From positions 124,001-188,000 of the forward strand of contig CAWUHX010000149.1 of the NCBI GenBank assembly GCA_963922205.1: a DNA stretch of 64,000 bases, written 5' to 3'. Under the pieces are notes generated by a model, which worked only from the letters and a program-made list of their open reading frames with translations, was not told the origin of the DNA and ran no database searches. This DNA is from Romanomermis culicivorax. Lineage: Eukaryota > Nematoda > Enoplea > Mermithida > Mermithidae. Numbering within the stretch: the first letter of the stretch is position 1; each line of letters begins with the position of its first letter. Shown here one piece after another: positions 44,346 to 56,700 of the stretch. Position numbers and translations under genes: made by a program.

Positions 44346-44592
44346 TAGACCTGATGTTATCAGCGGTCTTTTGTTCTGAAGAGAAAACAGCATTAGATGG
44401 GTCAGTATACTGAATCTCATCCCAAAAAATCTGTGATTCTGCATAACAGGTTGCCTTAAGAGTCTCTTCAAGAGTTGTAAACTCACTGAACTTAATACTA
44501 TCTCGGAGGAGTGGTCTCAGCCCCCTCAGAAAGATTGGTTTTATAATCAAATCTCTGACCTCAGTTATGATATCCGAATAAGCCACCCTGGA
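44346..44592 (-). pseudogene. LTR element 2 Gag fragment
   Basis: Matches the capsid C-terminal part of element 1 Gag: R-D-L-I-I-K-P-I-F-L-R-G-L-R-P, F-T-T-L-E-E-T-L-K-A-T-C-Y-A-E-S-Q-I-F. It is cut at both ends: at about 44345 it joins env sequence, and at about 44592 it joins leader sequence. Confidence 0.75.
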
Positions 44593-45039
44593 GGAATTTA
44601 AATATGAAATTTACAAGAAGGTTGCAAAGCCTTGCAGACGTCAGACACAGGCAGCACTAACTGCAAATGCCTAACATTTGCATAAGTTAAGCAATCAACC
44701 CAGCTGAGGCTGAGTGTAACCCATTCACACCTTTAGTTAAAGCTTCGAAGGCAGTCACGTGCTGACCAACAGTGCCGTTATCCCCGCGGACAACCTGATC
44801 AGTAAGACCGACTGAAGGCATCTCAGATTGAGTTAGCATGTTGGCTAGTGCTTCCCAGGCATCAGTGACATGCAAACGTCAACCCTTGGACAACAGCTGT
44901 AGGTGAGAGGGCCATACTCCAACAATCACCTAAACTCAAGTGGCACCTTTGGAAACCAATAGAAACCCCGTGCTGATGTCAAATGTATGATATACACCAC
45001 CACACACTTTCAGTGCTGACATCAGGTAACTGGGATGTA

Positions 45040-45850
45040 GTGCCATAGTCTCATATTGCAGTATGAACATCAGATACAGGGGCCTGCGGCCACCAAACCT
45101 CTATAGTAAGATGGAGTATTGCTGTTGCAGATGTCTGAATAGGATTGTCAAACCTTAATTCCAATACTGGAACATGAAATAATATCATTGCCGATGTCGG
45201 AGGATAGGGCTCTGAGACCAACACCCCCACTATGGTAACATGGAGTGTCACCATTGCTGATGTCAAAAGGACAAGCTGAGTATCAACCACCCTACAGCAA
45301 TGACATGAGATGCAGTTGTTGCAGACGTCAGATGCGGGGTTTGTAAGGCCCACACATCTCCCAAAAACAACATGTGGTGTTGCCATTGCTGACGTCAAAG
45401 ACGGGGTTCAGTGAACCGACCAGTCTGGATGCAACAACATGAGCCTCTGCTGTTACGGACGTCAGAGGGATGGTGCTGTAAAATCACCAACCCACAATAA
45501 CAACATGTTATGTTGCCATTGCTGATGTAAGGGGTAGAGCCAGTGAGGCCACCCACTCCTTAAGCCAGCAGCAAGGGATGTAGCTGTTGCAGATGCTAGG
45601 GGAAGGATGCATAGAACCAGCAACCCCTGAACAGCTACATGTGATGTGGCTGTTGCTGACGTCAGAGGCATGACCCGGAGGGTCATGTACCTCAATGCAA
45701 CAGCAGCATGTGAGTCAGTTGGGGACATCAGAGGTAGGGTCTCCAAGACACACTACCTTATAACAACAACACCTGATGTTATTGTTGCTGACGTCAGTAG
45801 TTATGACTTGTGAAATCATCACCACTTTGCAACAACTCATAGAGACAGGA
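45040..45850 (-). repeat. tandem hairpin plus CRE-like array in leader of element 2
   Basis: At least eleven units spaced at about 58-69 bases, of the form ACAACATGTGGTGTTGCC then ATTGCTGACGTCA, followed by a purine-rich GGGG-type spacer. Clear units begin near 45236, 45296, 45365, 45432, 45498, 45564, 45633, 45697 and 45760. The TGACGTCA core is intact in several and decayed in others. It is homologous in position and sequence to 30850-31590. Confidence 0.7.
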
Positions 45851-46864
45851 GAAACAGACTGTACAGTAGGTGGACAAAACAATAAGGATGACCTACTGAA
45901 GGGTTGCCAAGCTATGAATTATGTGTGACCAGAAAAAAAATTTTTTTTTTTTGAATAAGGAATGTTTGATTTAGTAGAAAGGAAAGGAGAAAATGTATTT
46001 TATTTATTTAGAAAGTAAAGAAAGTAGGTTATGAGTTTTTATTTGATTTAATTTTGAGATAAGAAAATTTATTGGGTGACCACACTTGATGTCCAGAATC
46101 AAGTGTGGAAGGAGTACTGTATGTTATGATAGTGAACTATGAAACCTCAGGGATTGTTAACCTCATGGGCTGTGATACTCGAGTACCCATGCCTAGGTAT
46201 ACTGTAGTCAAAGTACAAGCAAATCGCAGGTATACTGTAGCCAGTGCAGCTCTATGGTGGTACAGTGACCCATCAGACCACAAGTAAGGAGAGAAACAGG
46301 CCCAAAGAAAGAGAATTATGAAAAATTAAAAAGGAGAAAAAACTCAGAGTAGATTTTAGCAGAATACTCTATTAATACTCGACTCGGGGAAATTTTACTC
46401 TTGGGGATCGACTCTGGGGGAAAACCTAACACCAGGGACATTTATTGAAGCCTACAGGGGTACACACACATAAGGGTGATAAAATATGCACTGAAATAAT
46501 TAATTTTGATCACTCATGAGGGCTACTCCCAGCTTACAGTAATAAAACTTGACTCAAGGGTCCTCTGGCTTGAGTTGGCGATAAAATCTAACATAAGGGC
46601 CATTTTCTGATCTAAAGTGCAGTAAACCTGCCTTAAGGGAGGTTTCCCACTTACATGAGGTCTAGAAGCCATCCTAAATATTAGTTTTCTGACTTTGGGA
46701 GGTGATTCACCTGACCTGAGAGAGGTTTCTCCACTGAAGAGGTGATTTCCTGATTCCTGAGAGGTTTCTCCACTCAAATGGGAATTTACCTAATTTGAGA
46801 GAGGTTTCTCCACTTAAATGGTAAAGGTTCCTTCCTAAGGGCTGTGTAAGCCAGACTTAAGGTC

Positions 46865-46882
46865 GATTTTCCAGCCTGGCCA
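46865..46882 (-). promoter_or_regulatory. probable tRNA primer binding site of element 2
   Basis: Immediately inside the 5' LTR, the minus strand reads TGGCCAGGCTGGAAAATC. It begins with TGG, as expected for pairing with a tRNA 3' CCA, and touches the LTR end without spacer. I cannot name the tRNA. Element 1 has lost the corresponding segment. Confidence 0.6.
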
Positions 46883-48299
46883 TGTCAAATTAAATGAATT
46901 TGGAGCCATGTCACATTAAGTGAAAACTGGACAATCACGTTGATGGGGAGAAAACCCACGCCATATTGATAAAAATATTTTCATGTCACTGTGAGTGACA
47001 TGCTGTGACCCCATTGGATGGCTCGCTAATAAATTCTTTTCGGGAACCTAACCCAGCTAGTACTGGCTATAGGAGGGCCTATAGGGCACCATGGTGCTGT
47101 CCCTGGGTTCTGCTGTAGAGTAATGGACAACACCGCCAGGTCAGGGGTGGCAATCCCTAGTCCCATTCAGTGAGAATGAAGGACAAGGCCATTTGTGGAA
47201 TGGCCTACTGTAAGGAACCCGATTGTAAACCTAAATCCCCTTTTTGGCCCCTAAACCAAGAGGTACAAGGGCTACTCTAACTGAGGGGATTCTCAAGGGG
47301 AAACCAACTTAGGAAAGGGTTCCCACAAATACACACTCAACAACAATAATCCCCTGAGAAGACTTACCTAGTCCTTTTTCTCAACTACAACTCAGCACAG
47401 GGCAACAGGTTCATGAGTTTACTGATCCTGAAACGATGGGAAGGGGATGACAGCAGTCCGGACTGGATTCGGTGCAGGGTGTACTGTAAAACGGGTCAGT
47501 GAGTGATGCAGGCAATCCACAAATGGAGCGACAGACAGGTACTAGGCAAGAGGGGCAACATATAAATCCAATACAGGAATGCGGGCGACCAATGCAGAAG
47601 TTGTATGCAAATTTATTTGAAAATATAGGCGGCAGCAGACACAATGTATGTAAACTAATATAAAAATAGTTGACGGACACAAGAGGCAGAGCTAAACGCA
47701 AAGGAAAGTGATGTAGGCTCAAAAATGAGTACAAAACTAACAAAACAGGCCCTTCAAAAGGCCTTGTAGACCTACAGTATGCCCTGGGTGGAGCTAACAA
47801 TGCCCAAGCTAACTTCTGCAGCAGAAATTGCTGCAGAAGATGCCTATGGTCACATAGACATTTTCCAGTTCAAATACATTAAGCATTGGGACGAGTTTCA
47901 CTTTCCATTCTGAACATATGAACGTCTTTTAGATAGAATCTTCAAACTAGTCGTTTCACATTGCCAAATGTGGCTAGTTTCTACTGATGAGAGGTGCACA
48001 TAATCCTCCAATTATGGCCATGAGCTCGTAGAGCTTATCTTGGCAGAAATTCTAACTAATGGGTCACATACCGTAGTCTATGTGCGCGAGGGAAAAATAA
48101 TAAAACGTAATGGAAATGAAAAACACAAAATGAAACAGAAACGAAACACCAAAAATGCACACAAAAATGCATGTAAAATATAATGAACGAAATGGAAAAA
48201 TAAGAGTAAGTAACTGTTAAACAAAAAGTGGCGAAAAACATAAAGTATCTTCAGGATGTGAATCACATGACATTGGGCAAAATTGATCGGCATGTGACA
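46883..48299 (-). repeat. LTR element 2, 5' LTR
   Basis: 1417 bp, starting TGTCAAATTAAATG and ending CATGTGACA, followed by the CCAT target duplication. It matches 36839-38264 along its length. Open frames such as 47411-47800 and 48056-48241 recur in the other LTR and are not genes. Confidence 0.85.
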
Positions 48300-49008
48300 C
48301 CATCTATGATTTTTGGAAATGGATCTAAAAATCTGAAATGATAGTCAAAGATGGTATGCCCTTCTTGTCTGGAAAAATTTTTTGTTTAGAATTTCATTTT
48401 TTGCTTAATCTTAAAAACTGCCCCTTGAAAAATTTCTCTCAGGTACAACACTTATTTTTGCCTCTGTTTTATTAAACCTTGTAAAATGAAGAATGAACAA
48501 CATGGGTACCACATTGTTCATACGAACGCTTCACTATAGAACTTTTTGAACACAATAGAAATTATAGAACACTCAATTTGAAACAGTATTTTATCTCAAA
48601 AAGTTTTGGACACCATATCATTGCTTTTAACGTGATATTGTTGAATAATTCTTCGTGAATTATGCAAATTGAACACTTTTTCAGAAGGTGAAGGCTAATA
48701 ATTATTCATAAGTCATTGTGTGTGAAGACTAAAATCTATTTATCAGCCATTGTGTCATGCATTGGAGGAAAATATCACATTGTCATTACATAAATTCAAC
48801 GTTTTTCTTTTCACAAATAACCAAAAGTGACCTAAGAGTTACACTTGCCCAGTAAATAATCACTTGCAGGGCTGATTAATGCAAGAACTGCCGTAGAAAA
48901 AGATCTTTTATCGATCGCAGCTCGCCAAAAAAACCATTGGCCGATATTTAAAAAAGACAATTATCAACCGATGCCAATACATCGATCATTCCCTAGGTTG
49001 CCTCAACA

Positions 49009-49213
49009 AAATTATCAGATGATAAAAAATTTAACATTACTGAACTTGTTCGTGAAAAAGAATTCCTGTGGAACGTTGAATCCACTGATTAGAACGTTAG
49101 AAAAAAACATAGGGTCTTCAAAAAAATTCAGGAAGAAGCATGTATTCAAGGTATTGATTTTATGGTTCATGCATGGAAAGAAATGAGTATGCATTTTAGG
49201 AGAAAAATTTGCT
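49009..49213 (+). pseudogene. MADF-domain protein remnant of the Harbinger element
   Basis: The plus-strand frame reads L-S-D-D-K-K-F-N-I-T-E-L-V-R-E-K-E-F-L-W-N-V, the start of a MADF (Myb/SANT-like) domain. Then a TAG breaks it before a helical K-K-I-Q-E-E-A continuation. Harbinger transposons encode such a DNA-binding partner beside the transposase. The same sequence (L-V-R-E-K-E-F-L-W-N-V) occurs on the minus strand of the copy at 52210-52345. Confidence 0.6.
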
Positions 49214-49319
49214 AGCGAAGTATGAACCAACTCCTAACATGCTTGCCGAGCATGCTCGGGGTAAATTTGCTTGCCGAGCAGAAGTGTGAACCGGGCTTTA
49301 ATGTTGTCACGCTTTTAGA

Positions 49320-50300
49320 GGGCGAGTACCCAATACAGCGAAACTCAAAAGATCGAATCTCAATACAGCGAATAGTAAAAAGTTTTACGCATTTCGTACA
49401 CATTATTTTTATAATAAATATGCAAATTAAGTAATTAAATTAGGTAAAATCGTTTTTGCTAGTTGCGATAGTCTATTTTTAGTTGTATTTGGTCATCTAG
49501 GTTTTACATGCTTTTGTGCTGCAGTTGCGGTAGGTATGCACGAACGGATTATTCAAAAATCACAAAAAATATCAGTCAGAAAAACAGTTTTCCTAAACGT
49601 TTGAAAGAAAACAAAAAATTATCATAAGGATTTCCGATTAAAATTGTTTTCTATGGAGCTCAATTGCAAAAAAATGAATTAATGAAATAAATGAAATAAA
49701 ATCAAATGAGTAAAATAATTATGCTGTAAAGGCAGAACAAAAAACAAATAATAAAAAAACGAAAAGTCAAATAATGTAATAAAAAGTAGTTTAAAAATAA
49801 AAATAAAATACACGAACTGAAACAATTAAACAAAAAGAACAAAAAGTGGTTCAAAATAAGGAGAATATAAAAGGGAGTAAGTCAACAAGGGGAAAAAGAA
49901 AGGAAAAGCATACATGTAGATATGTTAATAATAAACAAGGCAGAATATGTCGCGAAAACACATGCTATAGAGCTATAATGTCAGAAATCTGGTGATTCGT
50001 GCCAAAATGTGTGACAACCATCATCCACCAGATCGAAATGGAGGACCAACTAGGTCCATTAGGCCAAAATGTCTACCCCCCCCCCCCCAATCTCCATTTT
50101 CTGATTCTAAAGATAACTTTTTAGAAAATTCGCCATTTTGAGAATCTGTTCTGAGACTTCGCTGTTTTGAGAATCGCTGTATTGAGACTTCGCTGTATTG
50201 AGAATCGCTGTTTTGAGACATTACTGTTTTGAGAATCGCTGTATTGAGTCTCCCTATTTTGAGTTTCGCTGTTGTGTGTTTCGCTGAATAGGGGTAAAAC
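49320..50300. mobile_element. possible MITE with repeat-rich inverted ends
   Basis: The left end has TACCCAATACAGCGAAACTC and a further CTCAATACAGCG. The right end (50140-50300) has many inverted copies, such as TTCGCTGTATTGAGAATCGC, alternating with CTGTTTTGAGA, ending near GAATAGGGGTAAAAC. The arms are inversely related but differ in copy number. The core is AT-rich without genes. A run of C lies at about 50078-50088. Confidence 0.5.
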
Positions 50301-50787
50301 CTTTTAGAGCACCCGGCAATTAGGCCCAATGCTTTTTTGATACGTTGTCTGCAATAGCGGTTTGTTTGATTTCGTGAAAACACAGCCTACAGTAGCTGTT
50401 TGTGCCTCAATGTTAAACTTGCGTGGATTGCACATGTGTAGTGCCAACAGTGCGGCACTCATTGATGTAATATGACTATTTACAGCGCGATAGCAGCAGT
50501 ATTTTTTTGTTTGCTGAAATCCCAGTTATGACGCTTTTTAACGACATTGGTCGTGTGATCTTGCTCTTTCTTGGAGTAAGTGTTATGTGAAAATGTGTTT
50601 GGATAAAGATTGATGAATCTGTCTATTCTTTTGATAATTTGTGATATGATCTCGAGAGTTGTCAAATATGCAAATTTTTTACCTTTCTTCCAAGTTGTTT
50701 TCTGGGTATTTTTGATAACATATTTATTGAACTCAGTTTTTTGATACTCCCGATTTGGACAATCGCGCCAAATTGATCAAAATTTGT

Positions 50788-53700
50788 ATGTCGACCACGG
50801 TACTAGGCGAATCCATCCAAAAAGAAGAGGTTGCCGGTGCTCAAGCTTTCAGGTTTGTGGACGGTGATAGTTGCTTTATGACGAAGTTATTTTCCAGTTG
50901 CATTTTCCAGACAAATCTATTGCGAAGGCCCCATTCTGAAAGCAATCCAAGAAGCTGGATTGTTTAAAGATTCAAAACATTTTGTCGACATGGCTATGAA
51001 ACTGGACCCGGGTAGTGAAGAAATTTCCAGGAACTGTGAATTTTATGATGAATTGAATCTAATCATTTCAAATTGTTGTATTTTTATTCAATTTCATGCT
51101 TCTTTCAGTAACAACTTTGAGACGTTTTTATGAGGCCAGCAATTCCGTGCATTTGAACAAGGATTGGCTGAAAAAATTTGTAGAAGAGAATTTCTTGCCG
51201 CCAGGAGACGTAAGATTTTTATAGTGTCAATTTCAGTTTTATTTTTCTCAGTGATGTTGTTTTCTCGAGGAACTCGAAAATTGTTTCCCTGACGACTTTA
51301 AAAAAACGCTACGCAAATTCGAGAAAATAGCAGATCCTCATTATCGTACCTGGGCGCAACACTTGCACTCGATGTGGCCAGATTTGTGCAGACAGGTAAT
51401 GTTGATTATTGAAATGTAAGAATGATTTCCCCTGACTATTTTTCTTCTTTGACCTTTGAGTTGTTGCTACCTTCAAAATCGTTTACGCTAAAGCCCGGTT
51501 CATACTTCTGTTTGGCGAGCAAATTTACCCTGAGCATGCTCGCCGAGCATCTCCAAGCACAGCTCCGAGCATGTTCGGCGAGCATGCTCGAGGATGCTCG
51601 GCCATCATCTTGCTCAGAGAGCATGCTCGGAGGTGGTTCATACTTCGCGAGCCAATTTTTCGCGGGGACAAATTTTATTTCTGCTTATCGATCGGTCTGT
51701 TAGTTTTGCGTTTTTGAATGTATTTTTCCAAAACCTTGAAAATTCGTGTTCTTACCCATGTGTTGCACGTCAATAATTGCTTGATCAAAAGAAATCGAAG
51801 ACGATGGTCAGTGCGTTCTATGAACAGAGCGAGGTCGCAGTTTGGTAAACATGCCACACTTTTTTCGGACTTGAAAAATAATGATGCAGAGCAATTTTTT
51901 CAAATTTACCGCATGTCGTGTGACGATGTGCAAAAGGTGCCATCGCAGGGGGAGGGATGTTGTGACGAGGGCGTCACACTTCTCTAGGAGGAGAATGTGA
52001 CGATGCGCAAAAGGTGCCATTGTGCATTTTTCTCTGAACCGATAGACTTGATGTTGCTCATCCAAGTCACGGGCCCAGACCTGGATTTTTGTGACGGGCA
52101 CTGCTGCAGTCGCAACAGGCGATGCAGGGCTGTGCAGTCGGTGGTAGAGAAGCTAACCACCCAGTGTGCGAGAATCGTTACAGTCGGGACCACGATTTGA
52201 TGATTTACTTTGACGATTACATTCCAAAATTCGTTTTTTCCTGACGTCCTTGTAATCGAATGATTGAACGTTCCACAGAAATTCTTTTTCACGAACTAGT
52301 TCAATAAGTTTGAATTTTTCATCTTCTGATAATTTTTTCCAATAGACATGACAAAAAAATTTTCACAACAAAAAAATCTACATGCAGAACGCACGCAGCT
52401 TATTTTAAACTATATACAATGCAAAGCGAGTGGCAGTTTTACATAATTTTGCCTTGCCTATAGGCAGTTCTTCATTGTTTATACTTATAACATATGTTGC
52501 TCGACGAGCATGCTCGGAGGAGTAGAACATTTTTCTACTACCCCAAGCATGCTCGACGAGCAAATTTTTTGTGCTCGGAGTTCTGCTCGCCCAGCAAATA
52601 TTTACGCGCCGAGCATGCTCGGCGAGCAGCTTGCTCGACGCTTTGCTCGCCAAACATCTCCGCGCACAGCGTCGAGCATGCTCGCCAAGCATGCTCGCCG
52701 AGCAACGAGCAGAAGTATGAATCGGGCTTAAGCTTTTACTATAGAATATTTGTCAAAGAAAATTTAGAGGGTTGCAGTCTGTTTCCTATAAAATGTTTGT
52801 AAATTGAAAAATGAGCATTATTTATTTTAAAAAATTTTAAAGGCTAGGTGAGTATGCTCTCAGATTTCCAGTTCCGTGTGGTATATGGTTCAGCGAAATC
52901 ACAAGAATATAAGATAGTACTTGCGTTCAACGTTTACTATTAACAAGCATAGAAATACAGACTATAGTTGAGTGAATTCAAAAATCTTCATTTAAAAATG
53001 ACTGTAATCTAACAGAAAACAACAAGAAGCTTGTACTGGTTTTTCAATTTCATAACCTGTAAGCGTCTCAAGAAAGACCGACTATAATATTTGAAATTTG
53101 TGATTGCTTTCGCAGATTAAATACGAAGTTTTTCTGAACCCGGATCGCTATTCCTTATTATATGTCGCCCATCCTTTCATCGTGCCTGGAGGACGTTTCC
53201 GTGAATTTTATTACTGGTATTGTCTGCTGAGCTTAGCTTTGATCTTCAGTCACAATGACTTCTACGAATATTTTAATTTTAAGGGACAGTTACTGGATCA
53301 TGAAAGGCTTGCTGTACTCCGAAATGTACTCTACGGCTAAGGGGATTATGAGAAATTTCGCTGATTTAATACAAAGGTAAGACAAGGGAGATGCAGATAC
53401 GCATGTATGATTTTTTAGTCGGAATTAGTGCCTGAAAACTGTATAGAAATCATTTGATTATTTAGCCTGTTACGGAAAGTACTGCCAGGAATCTTGATTG
53501 AAAAGTGCCGTAAATATTCGATCTCGTGATCATTCTATTTTGAGATTGGTGGAACATTACTTTTCATTGCATGATTTGATTCAGCTTGTTCTATATCTAT
53601 AGACAATAATGATAGAAACTCATTCTCTGTTCCTAGAGAGCGTAAATAGTTCCGATTTCAGTTCGTGGCATATAATTTAGTGGTTCTACTAGATTTGGTT

Positions 53701-56700
53701 TCGTGCCCAACGGCGGCCGTGTATACTACCTGCTGCGGTCGCAGCCACCTCTCTTGACCTTGATGGTCTACGACTTCTATTTGGAAACGGGCGACATTGA
53801 CTTCGTTTGCGAAATGTTACCAGCTTTGATCGATGAATACACGTTTTGGAAATCGCAACGCAGTACCATGTTCCAAGATAGTACACTATTATATCAGTAC
53901 AAAGTTGATATGAAAATGCCGAGGTAGGAGAGCAGGATAGTCGTGAATGTCCTTGTTGAGCACAAAGGTCTCCAGCTCATAAGAGGCTTATGGTGTTAGG
54001 ATTGGTGATGAGACATACAATCAATTCTTTTAAATCCAGGCATCGTAAAACGATGCTTATACAAATGGACAACCTGCACCGGCAATCACTATCTTTTTTG
54101 ATAAGCTGCACGCTCGATTATTTCCTGTTCTTACCTGGAAAATTCAATGTGGACTGGCTATATCAATGGTGGAAAACACCAATTAGAAAGACGTCTCAGA
54201 ACATCTTGAAATATCGATTGATTGGCAGCGTCGGCCACTGTGTGAATTCCACATTTTTCCACCTCCATACCAAATCTAGTATGAAATTCGTTTCGAAAAT
54301 GCACCCTTTTTGCGTTTCTGGGGCCGGTTGCAACATCTGAGCATGGGGTTCAAACCGACGTCGGTTTTGACTTCAAGTGGTCGGAATAAAAATTTTGAGC
54401 TCGGACTGTCAGTTTAGATAATCATAAGCTCGGATTCACCTGAACCTGAGATTCAAGTCCCAGCTCGTTCGTAACGAAAAAAACACATTCATTTCGCATC
54501 ATATAAGAGACCGAATTTGACTGGATTTATAGCTTTGCTCTTTCACACTGGGAGTCATATAAAACATACAGAAGGCCTATTGTACTTAAACCTATATCCC
54601 CGGGGTTTAATTTATACATCGGAAACAGGTCGGGTTTAAAAAATGATCATTTTTTTATTGCAACCCTTACGAACACATATAGCTCGAGCTGCAGGTTTAT
54701 GTCGAGCTCGAGATATTTTTTCTCGATTGTTCATTCTCCCTTTGTTGAAAATGCTAAAACTCGGGTTTAAATGCTCGAGTTGAATCGCGATGTTGCGACC
54801 GGCTCTTCGTGATTAAGACGTTATCCTTTCATGTTTAAAGCAAAGGTTTTTGAGTATATTCGACTCCAGTCGTATGGTATAGTGTGTGATCGGTATTTTT
54901 AAAGTTGAGAGGATCTTTTTTTATAGACCCGAATCATATCGAGAAGACGTCGAGGTCGCCCGAAATTTGACTTCCGAAGGTGAGATTATGCTGAGCTAAA
55001 TGACCCTTAGAAGAAATGAGGCTTGAAGCACATATATAATACATATCTTCAGCTCCAAAAATTGAATTCCTGACAGGTGTGGTGTAAGAAATAAAAAATA
55101 AGAAGAATATCTTCAAAGATCAATTTGTTGCCTGGCGAACCACGTGAAGAGAAAATTTTTTTCTTAATTTCACGTTCTATTTAACAAGTTCGGAAAATTT
55201 TCTATGAGTTCAAAGAAAATATTGAAGTCAAGGTGAAGTGAAAACGCCAGGAAATTTGAAAAATTGCTATTTCTTGTGGCTTTCAACGGAATTTTGGATG
55301 AGTTGAAAACAGTTTATTTCAATATTAAATTAGCCCAGTTTGTATAAATCAGTTGGAAAGCGTATACATAATCTCAATTGGCTAACTAATCCATTTATGA
55401 CTAAGCTGCAGATACTGGCATATGATTAGCAGTTTCTGTTCGTGTATGAACTTATTTTGTTGACAATGTCTCGTTTTCAGAAGACCGGTACAAAATGTGG
55501 TCGAATATCGCATCGGCGGCCGAAACGGGCTGGGACTTCAGTAGCCGTTGGTTCTCCCACGAAGGCGTTTTAGCCAACCGCTTGGCCTCCATACGCACCC
55601 AGCACATTTCGCCAGTGGACTTGAATGCCTTCATGTGCCTTAACGCTTTGTTGTTGACGAAGTTGCTCGAAATCGAAGGTTCACTTATTATTAAAAATTC
55701 AGTAATTCAAGTATATATTCAAAAATTTCACTTGAGGTTTTTAGAATGGATATTTCACTTAAAGCAGGATGTCTTGACTTGGTGGATCCTGAATGAATGA
55801 TTGTCAACAGCTGAAATATGAAGAACCTGATCCGGGAATCCGTGGAAAAAAGATCGACAAGAACCAGGACATTGATAATAGAGTTTCAACAGTCCTGCCG
55901 TCTGAAATTTTTCATCTGAGTTTCAACAACAAAAGTCCTCGAGTTTTGTCCTGGTAAAAAAATCTTCCTACAATAATTTCATTGTCTATATTGGTCATTT
56001 CCGTTTGAAATTCCACTAATTTAAGGGTACTGTGGCTGTCATGCATTAAAATTAACAGAGGTACATAACTTTTAGTATAGACAGGCAAATTCAAAAGAAG
56101 TTTGTGTCGAAGAAAATAGGCTTATTTTCATACAACAAACTACATAACATTTTAAACAGTAATTCTGATCCTGATTTAGTTTATTGGTGACTTGACAACT
56201 AAATCTTTACTCATGAACAGGATAATTATCTTTAGGCTATCATTCACGTGATCAACAGATGAAATTTTTATCACATTATGAAGATTTGAAAGCCATGGTC
56301 GAACTTTTACATTGGAACGAAAGCGCTGGAGTTTGGTTCGATTACGACTTGGAGAGGCGGACGCACATCGACACATATTACGTCTCGAATGCCTTGCCAC
56401 TTTTCACACGATGCTACGATAATGATACTAAGCCCAGAAGAGTGTATGAATACATGCGAGTAAGAGGTCGTAGAATTTTTGAGCAAAACTGTAAATTTTC
56501 TGAATGTCTCTATTTTTACTTTCTGTCATTTTGCTAAAAATATCTTCTTGAAAAATCTGTCGATAAAAGTTTAAATAATTATTGGCTTTTACTGTAAGAT
56601 GCGAATGATAGTGAAATATGTTTGCCAATTTTTGGTCAGTCTAACCAACTACTATACTGATTGTGTTTTTTGGGATATATAACGCGCGTCAAAATTTATT

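Larger units (their letters stand above)
36839..48299 (-). mobile_element. LTR retroelement 2, related to element 1
   Basis: 11,461 bp, from TGTCACATT to CATGTGACA, flanked by CCAT on both sides (36835-36838 and 48300-48303). Minus-strand order: 5' LTR at the right, primer binding site, leader with CRE-like array, a short gag piece, the C-terminal part of env with its anchor, aspartic protease 1, linker, aspartic protease 2, RT, RNase H, integrase, 3' LTR. Protein similarity to element 1 is obvious throughout but the LTRs are clearly diverged, so this is a separate subfamily and insertion event. A deletion removed most of gag and the env ectodomain. Inserted into a Harbinger transposon. Confidence 0.88.
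36337..49297. mobile_element. PIF/Harbinger transposon split by an LTR element
   Basis: The ends are AGCCCGGTTCATACTTCTGC at 36337 and the inverse GCAGAAGTGTGAACCGGGCT ending at 49297. They are flanked by the 3-bp duplication TTA (36334-36336 and 49298-49300), as expected for PIF/Harbinger. Without the inserted LTR element (36839-48299 plus a duplicated CCAT) it is about 1.5 kb. Only the MADF-type accessory protein remnant is found inside; no DDE transposase remains. Subterminal sequence carries GCTCGGCGAGCA-type palindromes shared with the copy at 51492-52728. Confidence 0.8.

Noticed and set aside
53104-53340. 79-codon frame as one trehalase exon
   Set aside because: After F-Y-Y-W the frame departs from the family; removing 53217-53283 as an intron restores the signature D-S-Y-W.
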